Below are positions 26,205 through 34,584 of a stretch of 64,000 bases of DNA, one piece after another. This stretch comes from Vibrio sp. NTOU-M3. Lineage in GTDB: Bacteria > Pseudomonadota > Gammaproteobacteria > Enterobacterales > Vibrionaceae. Location: positions 868,001 through 932,000 of the forward strand of contig NZ_CP162101.1 in NCBI RefSeq assembly GCF_040869035.1, given 5' to 3'. How positions within the stretch are numbered: position 1 is the first letter of the stretch; every line of letters starts with the position of its first letter. The notes beneath the pieces are model-generated. The model did not search any database and was not told where the DNA came from. It was given only the letters and a program-made list of their open reading frames with translations. A program made the position numbers and the translations under genes.

Positions 26205-26440
26205 AAAAGAGCCCCGCATGGATACGGGGCAATACACCAAAGTAAGGGGGTAGGTGCAGTTATTCGGCAGTGCAGCCAACTTGGATACTTCAGATTTGCT
26301 AACAATACTGGTTTTTGGCCTCAGCTGCTGATGAGTTTTGTAATGCCTTTGTAAGTGAATACTTACATCTAAGAATATCCTTTAACTGACATGACTTTCT
26401 CATATACATAATCACCAAAAGTAAACTTAAGTGCTAGTTT
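26205..26440 (-). ncRNA. candidate small RNA (possibly with a 36-codon ORF) on the minus strand
   Basis: A good intrinsic terminator reads on the minus strand at 26205-26230: GCCCCG, 8-nt loop, CGGGGC, then TCTTTTT. No annotated gene precedes it on that strand, so it should end a short transcript. In this transcript an ORF of 36 codons (26409 to 26299) is followed by a C-rich single-stranded stretch (ACCCCCTTAC on the minus strand near 26256) of the kind that pairs with Shine-Dalgarno sequences. The 5' end is a guess; I see no strong promoter. Confidence 0.4.
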
Positions 26441-26598
26441 TTAACTAACCCCCTCATTCATTGTGTTGATTAGTTTTCTTTAATTGATATTATTTATCAA
26501 TAATTAATATATTTATAAATAAAGATTAATACTTTTGCTTGCTGGCGATCGGGATGAGGTTTTAACCAACCTAATGTGACCAACATAGGCGATACATA

Positions 26599-28506
26599 AT
26601 GAAATATCTTGGATTTAAGCAGTACGTTTTGATTGCAGTAACCGTGTTAGTGACACTTTCGGTGTCTCTTACCAGTTACTATTTCTATCTTCAACGCAAG
26701 GATGCACTCATTGAAGCCATCAATAACTCAGGATCAGAGTATGTATTTAAGCAGGCCAGTGTTATCCAAACACGGTTACTTGAAAAAACAGAGGGATTAA
26801 CAAAGCTAGGCCAACTTTTTCAGAAAAATGAAATTACAGGTAGCGCTGAAGATCATATCAATTTGACTCACACAATTGCTGCGGCCATGAATCTCAATAG
26901 TTCGGTAGTCGGGTTTGATAATGGTGATGCATATTGGAACCAAACATCCGCTAACTGGCCGAATCACAAGCTTAATCGCGATGTAAGAACTCGTTCATGG
27001 TATCAACAAGGGCAAAATAGCCATACCGCGACGATGACCGACCCTTACTTAGGAACAGACTCCGATATCTATTGGATCAGCCTCGTTCAGAAAACAGCCA
27101 ATGGGATGATCTCTGTCGACATGCAATTGTCGTTTCTAAATGAACTTGCTAAAGCAGTGAAAGAGCGAGAAGGCGCTTTAGGTGTGATTCTGACTGATGA
27201 TGCAACAATTTTAGCTTCGTCAGAAACCAATCTAAAAGCGGGCAACAATGCAACTCAATATGAATGGCTAAAGAATATTGCGAATCAATCAATTGGAAAA
27301 CAAGAGTTTGTGACTCAGGCCGTTGTGGATGAGCGAGAAAAAATGTTTTTCAGCTATCGCATCGATATCGAGAACAAAAGCTGGTACTTCTTAATCGGTT
27401 TAGACAAAGAGCTAGAATTTGCCGTTTTGAAAGGAGCTCGAAACAGCGCCATTATGGGTACACTCATTGCGACGATCATTAGTGCTTTGATTGTTTTTGT
27501 AGTGATCCAACTGCTTTATCGCCCAGTCGTTGCATTAAAACAGACGGTGCAGAGCTTATCGCAAGGTGAAGGGGATCTAACGCAGCGGTTAGAAGTGCGT
27601 AGTCACGACGATCTAGGACAAATCTCTCATGGTTTTAACCTGTTCATTGAACAGATCCAAGGCATCATCACTGAGGTTCAAACGGTAAGTATCCAGTTAT
27701 CAGAGAAAGTGGAGCAGCTGCACCAACAGAGTAATCATAATGCCGACATTCTAGCCCAGCACGCGACTGAAACAGAGCAGGTGGTAACAGCCGTTGAAGA
27801 GATGAGTGCAACGGCTGATTCCGTTGCGAAAGATGCTGTTGCGACCGCTAATCATACAGCTGAAGCGAATATCGCTGGGGCCACCTCCAAAGAAATAGTC
27901 ATGACAGCGAAAGGCAACATATCAGCGCTTGTTAATGATATGGAAGAAGCCACTGAACATGTGACTAACATGAGCAATGAAACCCAGAATATCAATCAGA
28001 TTTTAACGGTGATTAGTGACATTGCTGAGCAAACCAATTTGTTAGCGCTCAATGCAGCGATTGAAGCGGCTCGTGCGGGTGAGCAAGGACGCGGATTTGC
28101 CGTCGTCGCGGATGAAGTACGTAGCCTTGCCAGTCGTACCAAAAACAGCACTGAAGAAATTGAAGCGGCGCTCAAAGAGCTACTGTCAGGTAATCAATCA
28201 GTGGTGAATTCCATCAAAGCGACCAAAACACGTTGTCTTGAAACCTCTACTGATATTGGTAATGTTGAAGCAAGTCTTGGCAAAATCACCGATCGTGTGG
28301 TTGAAATTGATGATCTTAGCTCTCAAGTGGCGACTGCATCTGAAGAGCAAAGCAGTGTCACTCAAGAAATTAGCCGCAATCTGACCGCGATTAATACCAT
28401 CGTGGGAGAAATGAACGACAGTGCATCATCAGTTAAGGATGAAGCTTCCAACATTGCGATGATTAACCATAACCTCGAGCAAATCGTCTCTCGTTTTAAA
28501 CTGTAA
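26599..28506 (+). CDS. methyl-accepting chemotaxis protein, dCACHE sensor
   Basis: 635 aa. TM1 (about 10-30), periplasmic double-CACHE sensor (about 35-275), TM2 (about 282-304), HAMP (about 305-358) and a cytoplasmic signalling domain with the highly conserved hairpin tip '[34 protein letters not shown]' region. The sensor has RSWYQQ followed by DPYLGTD, which resembles the ligand pocket pattern of amino-acid-binding dCACHE domains, but not all pocket residues can be matched. It lies between the two-component operon and a second chemoreceptor. A terminator-like hairpin follows. Confidence 0.9.
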   Translation: MKYLGFKQYVLIAVTVLVTLSVSLTSYYFYLQRKDALIEAINNSGSEYVFKQASVIQTRLLEKTEGLTKLGQLFQKNEITGSAEDHINLTHTIAAAMNLNSSVVGFDNGDAYWNQTSANWPNHKLNRDVRTRSWYQQGQNSHTATMTDPYLGTDSDIYWISLVQKTANGMISVDMQLSFLNELAKAVKEREGALGVILTDDATILASSETNLKAGNNATQYEWLKNIANQSIGKQEFVTQAVVDEREKMFFSYRIDIENKSWYFLIGLDKELEFAVLKGARNSAIMGTLIATIISALIVFVVIQLLYRPVVALKQTVQSLSQGEGDLTQRLEVRSHDDLGQISHGFNLFIEQIQGIITEVQTVSIQLSEKVEQLHQQSNHNADILAQHATETEQVVTAVEEMSATADSVAKDAVATANHTAEANIAGATSKEIVMTAKGNISALVNDMEEATEHVTNMSNETQNINQILTVISDIAEQTNLLALNAAIEAARAGEQGRGFAVVADEVRSLASRTKNSTEEIEAALKELLSGNQSVVNSIKATKTRCLETSTDIGNVEASLGKITDRVVEIDDLSSQVATASEEQSSVTQEISRNLTAINTIVGEMNDSASSVKDEASNIAMINHNLEQIVSRFKL

Positions 28507-28514
28507 ACCTTCCT

Positions 28515-28550
28515 AGCAGGCTCTGGCAGGAGCCTGCTTTCCCTCATTTT
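28515..28550 (+). terminator. intrinsic terminator after the dCACHE chemoreceptor
   Basis: 9-bp stem AGCAGGCTC / GAGCCTGCT with a 6-nt loop, then TTTCCCTCATTTTTT. The T-run is delayed by eight bases. Confidence 0.65.
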
Positions 28551-28719
28551 TTCTTTTTCCTTAATACTTTTGGGTGTTTCTCGATTTGTCTTTCGATTGG
28601 GTCTATACCTAAGTAGATAACATGTGATTTCTTGCACAAATACGTTGTTTACAGAAAGGATTTTGTTGGCACCTCTTTCTGGAGTTGCCCGCTATAAGAA
28701 TAAGTCGAGGAACAACTTC

Positions 28720-30894
28720 ATGATTTTTAAGAACCTACCTTTACGATTTAAGATTGCGTTAGGAACTGGCATTCCATTGGTTTTATTGTCTTTTTTATCG
28801 TTTGTGGCGATAACAAGCTCAAGCTCGCAAGTGGAATCCAGTGGGATGGTGGACCATACCCACAAAGTGATTCAGCAAGCGATGAAAATTGAAGCCGCTG
28901 CGGTGGACATGGAAACGGGGATGCGCGGCTATTTATTGGCTGGGAAAGAAGATTTTCTGACTCCTTATAAAAATGGTCAGCAAGAGTTCCAAGTACTGGT
29001 GAGCGCACTAAAACAAACGGTGAGTGATAACCCGACACAGGTCAATCGATTAGGGGACATAGAATCCACCATTAGCGCTTGGCTAAGTAATGTAACGGAA
29101 CCCACCATTCAGCTTCGAAGAGTCATTGGTGATGCGAAAACCATGGATGATGTCTCTGATTTGGTTGCACAAGCTCGGGGTAAAGTGTACTTCGATAAGT
29201 TCAGAGAGCAGGTTAGCTTATTCATTGAACGCGAAACCAAGCTATTAAAAGAGCGTCAACAGCAAAATGAAGACAACTTCAAAAGAAGCGTTCAACTGCT
29301 TAAGAGAATTGATGATGCAAGCTTTATGTCTGCCCAAGATTACAACGCACTGTCCTCTACACTAAGCCAATTAAAGGACGCAACCGGCTGGGTGAATCAC
29401 ACCCATAAAGTTATTGAAGCGGCGCAGAGTGTATTGGCAGCGGCGGCAGATATGGAAACGGGCATGCGTGGCTACCTATTAGCAGGTCGAGAGGAGTTTC
29501 TGGAACCTTACAATCAAGGCAGTATCACGTTTGAATCCAGTATTACTGCATTGAAAAAAACCGTGAGTGATAATCCAGCTCAGGTCGAGCTGTTAGGTGA
29601 GATGAAAAGAACCATCAATGAATGGCAAGTGAATATTGTGGAGCCCATGATCGCACTGCGCACCCAGATAGGCGACGCCAAAACCATGAACGATATGGCT
29701 GATCTTGTCGGTGAGGCGCGAGGTAAAGTGTACTTTGACAAGTTCCGAGCACAAATTGCTGATTTTATTGAAATGGAAGATGCCTTGATGATCAAGCGCC
29801 AAGCCGCAGCGAAAGATGCAGCCAGCACCACAACGAGTACCATTGTTGTCGGTACACTCATTGCAATTGCATTGGGCGTGGTAATTTCTTGGGTGGTGTT
29901 AAAAGCGATCACTGAGCCTGTTGCTGAAGTAGCTAAAGGTCTTGAGGAATTAGCGAATGGCAACCTGACTGCAACGATTAAAGTGGAGTCTAAAGATGAA
30001 CTGGGTGTGATGGCGGATAGCTATAATCAGGCGGTCAGCAAAACCAATCAAGCGATGAAAGAAGTGCTCACAACGACCGATGAGGTCGTGGAAGGTTCGG
30101 CTGCGATCACCGAAGCCAACAATTTAATGGCAAAAGATCTGGAAGAGCAGTCTGATAAAGTCGCACAAATATCAGCGTCCATTGAACAGATGGCAGTCAG
30201 TATTCAAGAAGTGGCTTCGAAATCTGCGGATGCGACGTCGAATGCGCAAAGTGCAGGGGTGACGGCAAATTCTGGTGGCCAGATAGTACAGAATACCATT
30301 CAGGGAATGAATTCGATTAATGAGGCGGTGTCAGCATCATCGAGTAGCGTAACTGAACTGGGTAAACGCGGTGCTGAAATTGGCGAAATCATCAATGTGA
30401 TCAACGACATTGCAGAGCAAACAAACTTACTCGCGCTTAACGCTGCGATTGAGGCGGCTCGGGCAGGGGAAGCGGGACGAGGTTTTGCGGTTGTTGCGGA
30501 TGAAGTTCGTGCTCTAGCAGACAGAACAACAACAGCGACTCAAGAAATTGGGCAATCGATTGAAGCCATTCAAAGTGAAACTCAGCTTGCGGTTGAACGA
30601 ATGGAAAGTGGTACCAACCATGTCCATGAAGGGCTCGACTTAGCGCAACAAGCGGGCAGCAGTTTGGATGAAATTGTCGGCGGGGCGCAGCAAGTTGCTA
30701 GTATGATCGACAGTATTGCCGCCGCTGCGGAAGAACAATCGCTGGCCAGTAGCGAAGTGGCCAAAAATGTCGAAGTGATCTCCGAAGTATCGCGCAATGC
30801 CAATGAGCAGGCGAATATGGCGGCATCGTCAGCCAAGATGCTAGCGTCGAAAGCTGAGGCGCTGAAGTCGATGGTGAATCAGTTCCGAGTTTAA
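28720..30894 (+). CDS. methyl-accepting chemotaxis protein with two tandem CHASE3 domains
   Basis: 724 aa from the ATG at 28720 (GAGG 10 bases upstream; the longer frame from 28624 lacks a ribosome-binding site and would spoil the N-terminal membrane helix). TM1 (about 8-30), then two copies of a CHASE3-type helical sensor, about 45-190 and 225-375. Both contain 'HTHKVI', '[13 protein letters not shown]', 'VSDNP' and '[11 protein letters not shown]'. TM2 (about 388-410), HAMP (about 411-465), then the signalling domain with the [20 protein letters not shown] tip. It ends in a good terminator. Confidence 0.9.
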   Translation: MIFKNLPLRFKIALGTGIPLVLLSFLSFVAITSSSSQVESSGMVDHTHKVIQQAMKIEAAAVDMETGMRGYLLAGKEDFLTPYKNGQQEFQVLVSALKQTVSDNPTQVNRLGDIESTISAWLSNVTEPTIQLRRVIGDAKTMDDVSDLVAQARGKVYFDKFREQVSLFIERETKLLKERQQQNEDNFKRSVQLLKRIDDASFMSAQDYNALSSTLSQLKDATGWVNHTHKVIEAAQSVLAAAADMETGMRGYLLAGREEFLEPYNQGSITFESSITALKKTVSDNPAQVELLGEMKRTINEWQVNIVEPMIALRTQIGDAKTMNDMADLVGEARGKVYFDKFRAQIADFIEMEDALMIKRQAAAKDAASTTTSTIVVGTLIAIALGVVISWVVLKAITEPVAEVAKGLEELANGNLTATIKVESKDELGVMADSYNQAVSKTNQAMKEVLTTTDEVVEGSAAITEANNLMAKDLEEQSDKVAQISASIEQMAVSIQEVASKSADATSNAQSAGVTANSGGQIVQNTIQGMNSINEAVSASSSSVTELGKRGAEIGEIINVINDIAEQTNLLALNAAIEAARAGEAGRGFAVVADEVRALADRTTTATQEIGQSIEAIQSETQLAVERMESGTNHVHEGLDLAQQAGSSLDEIVGGAQQVASMIDSIAAAAEEQSLASSEVAKNVEVISEVSRNANEQANMAASSAKMLASKAEALKSMVNQFRV

Positions 30895-30907
30895 TACATT
30901 TCAATCA

Positions 30908-30931
30908 CCGCCACAGTTGTGGCGGTTTTTT
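30908..30931 (+). terminator. intrinsic terminator after the CHASE3 chemoreceptor
   Basis: 7-bp GC-rich stem CCGCCAC / GTGGCGG, loop AGTT, T6. Confidence 0.9.
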
Positions 30932-30932
30932 C

Positions 30933-30962
30933 TTGCACATTGCTGGCGAATTCTTCTACAAT
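30933..30962 (+). promoter_or_regulatory. candidate sigma-70 promoter for the ABC-F gene
   Basis: TTGCAC (30933-30938) and TACAAT (30957-30962), 18-bp spacer. The -10 box matches 5 of 6 consensus bases, the -35 only 3. Transcription would start near 30969, about 28 bases before the leader ORF. The promoter is overlaid by an 8-bp inverted repeat TGGCGAAT / ATTCGCCA (30944-30951 / 30961-30968). Confidence 0.5.
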
Positions 30963-30996
30963 TCGCCACAACCTTTCTTTCGGAGTTTACGCCAAT

Positions 30997-31008
30997 ATGA
31001 ATCACTAA
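30997..31008 (+). CDS. three-codon leader ORF (Met-Asn-His-stop) of the ABC-F gene
   Basis: ATG AAT CAC TAA, preceded by GGAG (30982-30985, 11-base spacing). Its stop codon lies in the 5' arm of the first leader hairpin, which begins at 31007. A ribosome held on this ORF would unfold that hairpin. Minimal leader ORFs are known in front of some ribosome-targeting-antibiotic resistance genes. Here its translation is inferred, not shown. Confidence 0.5.
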   Translation: MNH

Positions 31009-31143
31009 ATCCTGTTATCCAAATATTACATTTTCTTTCGGATTTACAGGGTTAGTAGGCGTAGCTCGTCATTAATCTCATTACTCATCACTGAATCGAT
31101 TTACTCAGGTTAGCTGCGTCTAATGCCCCTGTTACACAGGAGG
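31008..31143 (+). promoter_or_regulatory. putative translational attenuator with four alternating CCTGT/ACAGG segments
   Basis: Segment 1 AATCCTGT (31008-31015), segment 2 ACAGGGTT (31046-31053), segment 3 CCCTGT (31127-31132) and segment 4 ACAGGAGG (31136-31143), which holds the AGGAGG ribosome-binding site of the ABC-F gene. 1 pairs with 2 (8 bp with one G-T, plus ATCC/GGAT inside); 3 pairs with 4 (5 bp, TAC loop) and hides the ribosome-binding site; 2 can alternatively pair with 3 (6 bp), which frees 4. Confidence 0.55.
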
Positions 31144-31147
31144 CACT

Positions 31148-32716
31148 ATGCCATTATTACATGCATCAAATATGACTTTTCGTTTTGCAAATGGAGAGGT
31201 TTTGTTTGAAAGCCTTTCATTTCGTCTTCAGCATCGCCGTGTTGGTATTGTTGGACGCAACGGTAGCGGAAAATCAGTGTTGTTATCCTTAATAACTGGC
31301 GAACGCTCGCCCTTTGCTGGGCACATCTTACGTGAAGGAAGCGTGGCTCAATATCGTCAACTTCCTTCTGATCTTTTAACCAATGACCAAACCATTGCGC
31401 AGTTTCTAAAACTCGATGTGGTGATTGATGCTTTGAACCGCGTTGAAAATGGTTGTTGCGATCCAGCTGACTTTGAAGCCATTGGTGAGCAATGGCTGAT
31501 TCGTGAAGAACTGGCGCAACAACTGGCACAACTTAAGTTGCCAAATAACCCGGACCATTTATGCAAACATTTGTCAGGTGGGCAACTAGCTCGGCTACAG
31601 CTTTGGCGATTGTTTCAGCACCCTAAGGACTTGTTGTTACTGGATGAGCCCAGTAATCATCTCGATAGTGCCGGGAAAGTGTGGTTGTTAGCAGAGATGG
31701 CGCGTTATTCTGGTGTGATTATTTTGGTCAGTCATGATCGTGCGTTGTTCAAAAACGTCGACCAAATATGGGAGCTCTCTCGTCTTGGGCTGCAACAATA
31801 TGGCGGTAACTATGATGTTTATCGGCAACAAAAAGCACATGAGACAGCAGCGGTAGAGCGACAGTTATTGTCGATAAAGAACCAACAAAAACAACTTGAA
31901 CGCCAAGCGCAGCGAGACCATGAAAAGGCTCAACGCAGAGCGGCTCAAGGTGTAAAACTCCGGCGAGAGGGAAGCCAAGCCAAGCTGCTACTCAATGGTA
32001 TGCGTAATTCAGCAGAACGCTCGGTTGGAGCGAGAAGAACCAATGAGCAAGTGCGACGAACCATGTTGGCAGAGCAAGCCAATCAGGTTGCAAAACAAGT
32101 TGAACAACTAAAGCCGCAGAGCATGTCATTGGGACAGGGTGTGGCGAGCCGCAATACAGCGGTCTCTCTGATTAATGCTCAATTGCCTCATGGTTCAGCT
32201 GAACCCGTTCACATCACGTGTTCGATGCGTAAAAAACTGCACCTAAGTGGCGGTAATGGTTGTGGTAAGTCAACGCTGTTGAAGGTGTTGTTGGGCGACG
32301 TGGAACTGCTCTCTGGAGAAAAGCGGGTCAATGTTCCGTTGTTCTATCTCGATCAGCATTTTGATCGGTTATTACCAGAGCAGACATTGTTGGATAACTT
32401 AAGCCATTACTGTCCTCATCTTTGTGAGAGTGAAGTGAGAACACAACTCGCTGGTATCGGTTTTCGTCGTGATGCGGTCTGGCGTTTAGTCAAAGACATC
32501 AGTGGGGGTGAAAAAATGAAACTGGCGATGTTGATCGTCACTCATCAAACGACGCGTCCATTTCTACTGTTGGATGAGCCGGACAATCATCTCGACCTTG
32601 ACTCAAAGTTATTGTTAGCCAGTGCGTTAAATCGTTATCAAGGTGGCTTTATCCTTGTCAGCCATGATGAGGCGTTTGTGAAAGAGTGCGGAGTGGATGA
32701 GCAGTATTTACTGTAG
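31148..32716 (+). CDS. ABC-F family ATPase (ribosome-associated type)
   Basis: 522 aa with two ABC ATPase domains and no membrane part. Domain 1: Walker A GRNGSGKS (residues about 37-44), signature LSGGQLARL, Walker B LLLLDEPSNHLD. Domain 2: Walker A GGNGCGKST, signature ISGGEKMKL, Walker B LLLDEPDNHLD. Between them lies a basic, Gln-rich coiled-coil linker (about 230-320), the segment that in ABC-F proteins reaches the ribosomal P-site tRNA and peptidyl-transferase centre. Members either relieve stalled ribosomes or protect ribosomes from antibiotics. The elaborate leader, with a minimal ORF and a sequestered AGGAGG, points to drug- or stall-induced expression. Confidence 0.87.
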   Translation: MPLLHASNMTFRFANGEVLFESLSFRLQHRRVGIVGRNGSGKSVLLSLITGERSPFAGHILREGSVAQYRQLPSDLLTNDQTIAQFLKLDVVIDALNRVENGCCDPADFEAIGEQWLIREELAQQLAQLKLPNNPDHLCKHLSGGQLARLQLWRLFQHPKDLLLLDEPSNHLDSAGKVWLLAEMARYSGVIILVSHDRALFKNVDQIWELSRLGLQQYGGNYDVYRQQKAHETAAVERQLLSIKNQQKQLERQAQRDHEKAQRRAAQGVKLRREGSQAKLLLNGMRNSAERSVGARRTNEQVRRTMLAEQANQVAKQVEQLKPQSMSLGQGVASRNTAVSLINAQLPHGSAEPVHITCSMRKKLHLSGGNGCGKSTLLKVLLGDVELLSGEKRVNVPLFYLDQHFDRLLPEQTLLDNLSHYCPHLCESEVRTQLAGIGFRRDAVWRLVKDISGGEKMKLAMLIVTHQTTRPFLLLDEPDNHLDLDSKLLLASALNRYQGGFILVSHDEAFVKECGVDEQYLL

Positions 32717-32852
32717 CGACGGAAGTTAAATCGACAGAAACCTACCATTGAGTAAAGCTAATGCTAAAGTTTATGTAATAAGCGTCGGCAAATGATCGAG
32801 CAAGATACAACGAAAGCGTTATTGGCTACTGTCTTCATCGGAGGGGGAAACC

Positions 32853-34514
32853 GTGCGCGCTGGGTGTGTATGTGTATTGGCAATGTTGTTAACCGCTTGC
32901 CACTTTTACTTACATGATAGGGACTCAATTGAACCTACATATCATGGTGAGCAGCCTGTCTTATCAGATGGTACGCCAACTTCAACTGCGCGTGTAACCA
33001 ATATTTCGTTCACGGGTGATATGGTTGCGGGGACGATGCTCACCGCAACCATTTCTTGTCAGAATTGTCCTGGTGATATCTTCTATCGCTGGTATTTGGA
33101 TGATGGGCTACGCAGCACAAGCGATCAGTATCTCTTTCTCTCTGCCGATAGCGACAAAACACTGCGTTTAGAAGTCACTGTGACAGACCCAAATGGTGTT
33201 GTTTCCACACCCCAGTATGCGTTATTTCGACGTCAACAAACACAAACCATAGTGACCAACCCTTATGCGTTTGCAGCAATCTTAACCGATGGCAGCGTGG
33301 TAACGTGGGGTATTGCCTCAAATGGAGGGGACTCTAGCGCAGTGAGTTCAGACTTGGTCAACGTCGTCAGTATTACGCCCGGAGAAGGTGTATTTGCAGC
33401 GCTGAAAAGTGATGGCAGTGTCATGACGTGGGGAGAGACATCGCGCGGAGGAGATTCGTCAGCCGTTGCTGATGAACTTGAAAATATCACCGCCATTACT
33501 GCAAACGATTTTGCTTTTGCGGCTTTGAAAAACGATGGCACTGTGGTGACTTGGGGAGATGCAACTCGCGGTGGAGACAGCAGTGCTGTGCAAGCGCAGC
33601 TCACTAATATCGTTGAGATTAGTAGCACCAATTTTGCGTTTGCAGCAAGAAAGGCAGATGGCACAGTGGTGGTTTGGGGAGACAGTTTACGTGGTGGAGA
33701 TTTGGAGGGACAAACACCTACGAATACCACACTGATATCTGGTAACGTCGGTGCATTTGTCACCGTTGACCAATCGGGTTCGACGACGTTTTGGGGCTTA
33801 GATGCTGCAGGAGGCAGTCCGGTTGGGGTTGTACCGAATTATGCCGCGGCAGACGTAACAAGTGTGACCGTAAATGATTATGCGTTCGCCATGAAAAAAG
33901 CGAATGGTGATGTCACCGCCTACGGAAATGCAAGCTACGGTGGAGATATGGCAACGTTAGCTGCTCGTATTTCCAATGTTGCGTCTATTGTGGCCTCTGA
34001 ATTTGGTTTTTCGGCATTGTTGAATGATGGCTCTGTCACCAGTTGGGGAAGTGTTGATGGGGTTGCTTATGGTGTGTCTGGTAACAGCAGTTTCTTAACA
34101 CCTACGGTAGTGGATATTCAGTCCATCGTGGCGACGCGAGATGCCTTTGCTGCAATAGAGAGTGATCAAACGGTTGTCACTTGGGGAGATGCTGCGGAAG
34201 GTGGAGATAGCAGTGCAGTGAGTGCGTCTTTGACTGGTGTGCAGAGTATTATCGCTGCGCGGAGTGCCTTTGCGGCGATAAAAAATGACGGCTCAGTCGT
34301 GGCGTGGGGAGATGCTGCACGTGGGGGCGATACGTCACTGAATCTCACTGGAACGCTTGCTGACATAGAGCAGCTATACAGTTCACTCTATGCCTTTGCA
34401 GCGATCAATGAAAATGGTGAGGTGGTGACATGGGGGCTGCTTTCTCACGCAGATAATAGTGCGGTAGCAGCGCAATTGGTGCCAGAAGTGGAAATGATAG
34501 AGGCCTCTTATTAG
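32853..34514 (+). CDS. lipoprotein of about ten RCC1-like repeats
   Basis: 553 aa, starting at GTG with a strong GGAGGGGG ribosome-binding site. Lipoprotein signal LLTAC (Cys about residue 16). An Ig-like domain follows (about 45-130). Residues about 135-550 hold about ten copies of a unit of roughly 41 aa with the pattern 'AFAAlknDGsVvtWGda.rGGDsSAV...L..v..I....', the blade-forming repeat of RCC1/BLIP-II beta-propellers. Repeats 4, 5 and 7 are the most degraded. It is probably anchored in the outer membrane and would form a surface or periplasmic propeller for protein or glycan binding. Function unknown. Monocistronic. Confidence 0.75.
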   Translation: MRAGCVCVLAMLLTACHFYLHDRDSIEPTYHGEQPVLSDGTPTSTARVTNISFTGDMVAGTMLTATISCQNCPGDIFYRWYLDDGLRSTSDQYLFLSADSDKTLRLEVTVTDPNGVVSTPQYALFRRQQTQTIVTNPYAFAAILTDGSVVTWGIASNGGDSSAVSSDLVNVVSITPGEGVFAALKSDGSVMTWGETSRGGDSSAVADELENITAITANDFAFAALKNDGTVVTWGDATRGGDSSAVQAQLTNIVEISSTNFAFAARKADGTVVVWGDSLRGGDLEGQTPTNTTLISGNVGAFVTVDQSGSTTFWGLDAAGGSPVGVVPNYAAADVTSVTVNDYAFAMKKANGDVTAYGNASYGGDMATLAARISNVASIVASEFGFSALLNDGSVTSWGSVDGVAYGVSGNSSFLTPTVVDIQSIVATRDAFAAIESDQTVVTWGDAAEGGDSSAVSASLTGVQSIIAARSAFAAIKNDGSVVAWGDAARGGDTSLNLTGTLADIEQLYSSLYAFAAINENGEVVTWGLLSHADNSAVAAQLVPEVEMIEASY

Positions 34515-34541
34515 TGCAATGTTGCAGTGCACTACTCACAG

Positions 34542-34577
34542 AAAAATAAGAGCGCCACGAAATAACCAGTGACGCTC
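34542..34577 (-). terminator. terminator-like hairpin of the 34.6-36.2 kb chemoreceptor gene
   Basis: GAGCG-C-CAC / GTG-A-CGCTC stem (34550-34558 / 34569-34577, one mismatch) with TTATTTTTC following on the minus strand. It also lies between convergent genes. Confidence 0.6.
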
Positions 34578-34584
34578 AAACCAT

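Larger units (their letters stand above)
26021..26598. promoter_or_regulatory. 578-base divergent region between response regulator and chemoreceptor genes
   Basis: It contains two inverted repeats TTTGTAAG-N6-CTTACAAA (26116-26137, perfect) and TTTGTAAG-N6-CTTACATC (26348-26369, GTAAG/CTTAC core intact), an intrinsic terminator on the minus strand at 26205-26230, and a 36-codon minus-strand ORF (26299-26409). The stretch is thus more than a simple promoter. The 190 bases next to the chemoreceptor start are very AT-rich with no clear promoter. Confidence 0.55.

Noticed and set aside
33263..33763. Antisense ORF of 166 codons within the RCC1-repeat gene
   Set aside because: It arises from the repetitive codon pattern of the plus-strand gene; no ribosome-binding site, and its protein has low complexity (SPP repeats).
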